From the NCBI GenBank assembly GCA_902798285.1, contig CADBVZ010000005.1:62001-126000 (forward strand): 64,000 nt of DNA, written 5' to 3'. Below, piece after piece: positions 61,531-64,000 of this stretch. The notes under the pieces were generated by a model. The model was not told the DNA's origin. It searched no databases and worked only from the letters and a program-made list of their open reading frames with translations. Positions within the stretch are counted from its first letter, which is position 1; each line of letters opens with the position of its first letter. The DNA comes from an uncultured Prevotella sp. (GTDB lineage: Bacteria > Bacteroidota > Bacteroidia > Bacteroidales > Bacteroidaceae). The translations under genes and the position numbers were made by a program.

Positions 61531-62285
61531 AAAATGCATTGATTTATACGATCGTGTTTGCGGCCATCCAGGTAGTTGTCAGTATGTTGGTACAAGGTGT
61601 ATGGATGCTGGTAATGGGCAAAGAGTCAGCCATGAATGCCACAGGAATGATCATCACGATGGCAGTGTTCAGCGTGTTGACGATGGTGGTGTTCCTATGG
61701 GCCAAGTGGAGCGTGGTGTCGCGCCATTGGGTGAGAACTCGTCCTTGGTTCGTGCTGTTCTGGTGTGTATTGGCTGCCTTGGGAGCACTGATTCCTTCTG
61801 TATGGATTCAGGAACACATGCCTGAGTTGCCCAATATCGTTGAGGGAGAGTTCGACATGATCATGAAGGATCGCTGGGGGTATCTGGTGGTAGGCCTTCT
61901 GGCGCCTTTGGCAGAAGAGATGGTGTTCCGTGGTGCCGTTCTGCGTAGTCTACTACGTTGGAAGGAGAACCCTTGGATTGGTATTGTCATCTCAGCAGTG
62001 CTTTTTGCTGTGATCCACATGAACCCAGCCCAGATGCCACATGCTTTCCTCATCGGACTGCTGTTGGGATGGATGTATTATCGTACTGACAGCATCGTGC
62101 CTGGGGTGGTGTATCACTGGGTCAACAATATGGTAGCGTATGTGATGTATAACCTCTATCCTAATCCAGACCTGACACTGGTGGAACTCTTTGGCACAGA
62201 ACAGAAGGTACTGATGGCTTTGGGATGCTCGTTGCTGATATTCCTACCCTCGCTGTTCCAGCTGAACCAGCGACTCAATAAATAA
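61527..62285 (+). CDS. CPBP-family intramembrane metalloprotease
   Basis: The 252-residue inner-membrane protein has about seven hydrophobic segments and the CPBP (Abi/Rce1-like) motifs: E-E-M-V-F-R-G with Glu130-Glu131, an H-M-N block in A-V-I-H-M-N-P, and the third motif H-W-V-N-N near residues 197-201. Such proteins are glutamate-type intramembrane proteases or related enzymes; in bacteria some act in bacteriocin immunity and most are uncharacterised. It is translated with ribF through a 4-base overlap, so it is a stable neighbour. A terminator follows. Confidence 0.88.
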   Translation: MKNALIYTIVFAAIQVVVSMLVQGVWMLVMGKESAMNATGMIITMAVFSVLTMVVFLWAKWSVVSRHWVRTRPWFVLFWCVLAALGALIPSVWIQEHMPELPNIVEGEFDMIMKDRWGYLVVGLLAPLAEEMVFRGAVLRSLLRWKENPWIGIVISAVLFAVIHMNPAQMPHAFLIGLLLGWMYYRTDSIVPGVVYHWVNNMVAYVMYNLYPNPDLTLVELFGTEQKVLMALGCSLLIFLPSLFQLNQRLNK

Positions 62286-62320
62286 CCTCTAACTCCTTCT
62301 AACTCCCTCCAAAATTGAAG

Positions 62321-62351
62321 TGGGCTGCTCCCGTATTGCGGAGGCAGCCCA
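62321..62351 (+). terminator. Rho-independent terminator after the CPBP gene
   Basis: Stem TGGGCTGC/GCAGCCCA (62321-62328, 62344-62351) with a shorter inner stem, followed by a T-rich run. Confidence 0.8.
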
Positions 62352-62450
62352 TTCTTCGTCGTTAGTATTTTTCTGAAAAATTTGAGAGAATGAAACTTCA
62401 CAGTTTCGTTGTGTTTAATGATTATTATAAAGAAAGCATAGAAAATGTTC

Positions 62451-62927
62451 TTATTCGTAATAGGCAGGCTGTTCGACTGGTGTAGTAGCTTTAGTACTGT
62501 CAGTCACATTCTCTGCCTGGATGGTTCCAAGTGTGTTAAGTGAATCAGCCTCTTGCTGCTGATGGAACTTGGCGTAAGCCTCTTTAGGATCATCCCATCC
62601 GCGATCCCAGGGAGCCTGAGCCGCATTGCCCAAGGTGAGCACGATGGCTACGATGGCGGCAGCCTTGAACAACGGCATCAGACGACTCGTGAGTGTAACG
62701 GTCTTGGCCTTTGGGGCCTCGCCAACCATCTCAAGTATACGGGTATCGAAGTCGTCGCCAAGAGCGTCGGCCTTCTCAGTCTCATAGGCGAATAAGTTGC
62801 AGTACTTCCTGAGGTTCTCAGGAATGTCGGGCTGACTGAAGAAGGCCTTCAGAATAGTTTCCTCCTGGAGGGTTGTCTCTCCCTTCCAGTAACGCTCCAA
62901 TAATTGTTCAATATACTTATAGTCCAT
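62451..62927 (-). CDS. Probable anti-sigma factor (single-span membrane protein)
   Basis: The start is taken at the ATG at 62927, overlapping the end of the sigma factor gene by 11 bases; an ATG at 62942 is the alternative. The 158-residue protein has a short N-terminal helical region with Y-W-K-G-E-T-T-L-Q-E-E, which looks like the start of a Bacteroidetes anti-sigma domain, a membrane span near residues 82-100 and a periplasmic, Gln/Glu-rich tail. The zinc-binding H-x3-C-x2-C of classical anti-sigma factors is absent. By position directly behind the ECF sigma factor it is a likely partner, but the sequence is not decisive. Confidence 0.65.
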   Translation of the reverse strand: MDYKYIEQLLERYWKGETTLQEETILKAFFSQPDIPENLRKYCNLFAYETEKADALGDDFDTRILEMVGEAPKAKTVTLTSRLMPLFKAAAIVAIVLTLGNAAQAPWDRGWDDPKEAYAKFHQQQEADSLNTLGTIQAENVTDSTKATTPVEQPAYYE

Positions 62928-63435
62928 ATTTCTCAGTTTCAAAATACTTCTGTCGGATGGTTTGGCGAGCTCGGAAGATGTTTACTTTTACTTGCTCCTC
63001 GCTGATGCCCATGACCTTAGCGATTTCCTTATAGCTCTTCCCCTCAAAGTCTCTGAGCTGCATGACGCTTCGCTGTTTCTCCGGCAGTTGGTTAATGAGT
63101 TGGCGTATCAGCTGCATTCTGTCTTGCTGCATAGCCTGCTCCTCAGGATTGGATGAATAGCTCTGATCAGGCGCATCGTGCTCTCCTTCACTCAGGCTTT
63201 GGTTCTGGTTTTCCATCTTCCGCATCTTGTCGAGCGAGATGTTTCGGCAGATGGTAAGACAAAAAGCTTCAATGGATTCGATGTTATCCCATTGCTCTCG
63301 TCGGTTCCAGACCTTAATCATGGTTTCCTGTACAATATCCTCAGCCTCCGCAGGGTTGAGAGTGATGCGGAGGGCAAGCCTGTATAACTCGTTTTTGAGT
63401 GGCAGGACATCATTCCGGAAACTGATCTTTTTCAT
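62917..63435 (-). CDS. ECF-family RNA polymerase sigma factor
   Basis: The 172-residue protein is a sigma-70 family ECF sigma factor. Region 2 reads L-A-L-R-I-T-L-N-P-A-E-A-E-D-I-V-Q-E-T near residues 20-38 and W-N-R-R; region 4 reads L-P-E-K-Q-R-S-V-M-Q-L-R near residues 115-126 and the helix-turn-helix Y-K-E-I-A-K-V-M-G-I-S near residues 134-144. The linker of about 40 residues is rich in Glu/Gln. It overlaps the probable anti-sigma gene. The promoter region contains no TAnnTTTG match, so it may be read from its own sigma factor. Confidence 0.93.
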   Translation of the reverse strand: MKKISFRNDVLPLKNELYRLALRITLNPAEAEDIVQETMIKVWNRREQWDNIESIEAFCLTICRNISLDKMRKMENQNQSLSEGEHDAPDQSYSSNPEEQAMQQDRMQLIRQLINQLPEKQRSVMQLRDFEGKSYKEIAKVMGISEEQVKVNIFRARQTIRQKYFETEKYGL

Positions 63436-63476
63436 CCTCTCTACTATAAATGACGATTGAAATGGGGAAAAGTTAC

Positions 63477-63505
63477 AAAAAGGCGAAAAAATATTTCGCC
63501 TTTTT
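63477..63505 (-). terminator. Rho-independent terminator after argB
   Basis: A 12-bp stem AAAAAGGCGAAA/TTTCGCCTTTTT lies between argB and the sigma factor gene and overlaps the last base of argB. Confidence 0.8.
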
Positions 63506-64000
63506 TATTTTATTACTGTACCAGAGGTTCCGTCGATGGCAGTTGCAAGCGTGATAATGACACATGATACACCTGCATCAATAGCTGCAAGGGCATTCTC
63601 AATCTTGGGTAGCATACCTCCGCTGATTGTGCCGTCTTCTTTATATTTAATAAAGTCCGCGCGCGTGATAATGGGAATCACAGAGTTGTCATCATCAGGA
63701 TTACGGAGCACACCTTTCTTCTCAAAACTGAAGATAAGTGTTACGTCGTAGTAGGGTGCCAAAGCCTTCGCGGTCTCAGAGGCAATGGTGTCGGCATTGG
63801 TGTTCAGGATGTTTCCCTGTCCATCATGTGTCAGGGGAGCCATAACGGGAGTGATGCCTTCCTCAATGAGTTTGCTGAGCATCTTGCCGTTGGCTTTATC
63901 AACATCGCCTACGAAGCCGAAATCGATGCCGTCCTTCAGTGGACGTTTATGACTGCGTATAACGTCCATATCGGCTCCAGTAAGTCCAAGGGCATTCACA
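63505..64000 (-). CDS. argB: Acetylglutamate kinase, C-terminal part
   Basis: The frame runs off the right edge, so the N-terminal part (roughly the first 90 residues) is missing. The visible 165 residues start N-A-L-G-L-T-G-A-D and include D-F-G-F-V-G-D, N-T-N-A-D-T-I-A, I-S-G-G-M-L-P-K and G-T-S-G-T-V-I, all diagnostic of N-acetyl-L-glutamate 5-kinase. It catalyses the second step of arginine synthesis in the cytoplasm. The GTG at 63999 is an internal valine codon and not the start. Confidence 0.93.
   Translation of the reverse strand, partial: VNALGLTGADMDVIRSHKRPLKDGIDFGFVGDVDKANGKMLSKLIEEGITPVMAPLTHDGQGNILNTNADTIASETAKALAPYYDVTLIFSFEKKGVLRNPDDDNSVIPIITRADFIKYKEDGTISGGMLPKIENALAAIDAGVSCVIITLATAIDGTSGTVIK

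Overview
The window looks like chromosomal DNA of a gut or rumen Prevotella-type member of the Bacteroidales. The promoters that can be read are of the Bacteroidetes kind (TTTG, about 20 bases, then TAnnTTTG), Shine-Dalgarno sites are scarce, and there is a SusC/SusD pair, many secreted plant-polysaccharide hydrolases, S46 and M16 peptidases and LruC-domain lipoproteins. No insertion sequence, integrase, phage gene, rRNA or CRISPR array was seen. One tRNA with a CAU anticodon is present.

Layout. (1) 1-10.6 kb: the end of an SGNH/sialate-type esterase and a GPH sugar symporter, a stand-alone myo-inositol-1-phosphate synthase, then an arabinan/arabinoside block of two GH51 alpha-L-arabinofuranosidases and a GH127 beta-L-arabinofuranosidase. 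(2) 11-18.1 kb: metG, then a tightly overlapping five-gene surface-glycan operon (flippase, IspD/TarI-like cytidylyltransferase, extended SDR, LicD-type transferase, glycosyltransferase). (3) 18.1-26.0 kb, minus strand: GH92 alpha-mannosidase, a TPR sensor histidine kinase and a histidine-acid-phosphatase/GH92 fusion, apparently one transcript. (4) 26-38.6 kb: a GH28 gene, a broken orphan Hcp/TssD gene, queC, a pair of Cache/HAMP sensors of which one is a kinase-dead, truncated relative, and a GH28-SusC-SusD pectin locus. (5) 38.7-50 kb: two PfkB sugar kinases, an M16 peptidase, a DEAD-box helicase, an exported flavodoxin, a LOG-family protein, and an operon of a nucleoside-gate membrane protein, a flippase and a DPP7-type peptidase. 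(6) 50-60.5 kb: five lipoproteins carrying a DUF4842/LruC-like acidic repeat, the last one directly behind a tRNA gene. (7) 60.5-64 kb: ribF, a CPBP protease, an ECF sigma factor with a probable anti-sigma partner, and the end of argB.

The most unusual things are the phosphatase-mannosidase fusion in one operon with a sensor kinase and a second mannosidase (a plausible phosphomannan sensing and degradation unit), the LruC lipoprotein cluster with a tRNA-led transcript, short dispersed repeats that have been inserted into coding sequence, an 8-bp tandem repeat inside a signal-peptide coding region, and a group of genes whose promoters lie so close to the start codon that their mRNAs should be leaderless or nearly so. 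All functional names rest on motif and family recognition by eye; no database search was run.
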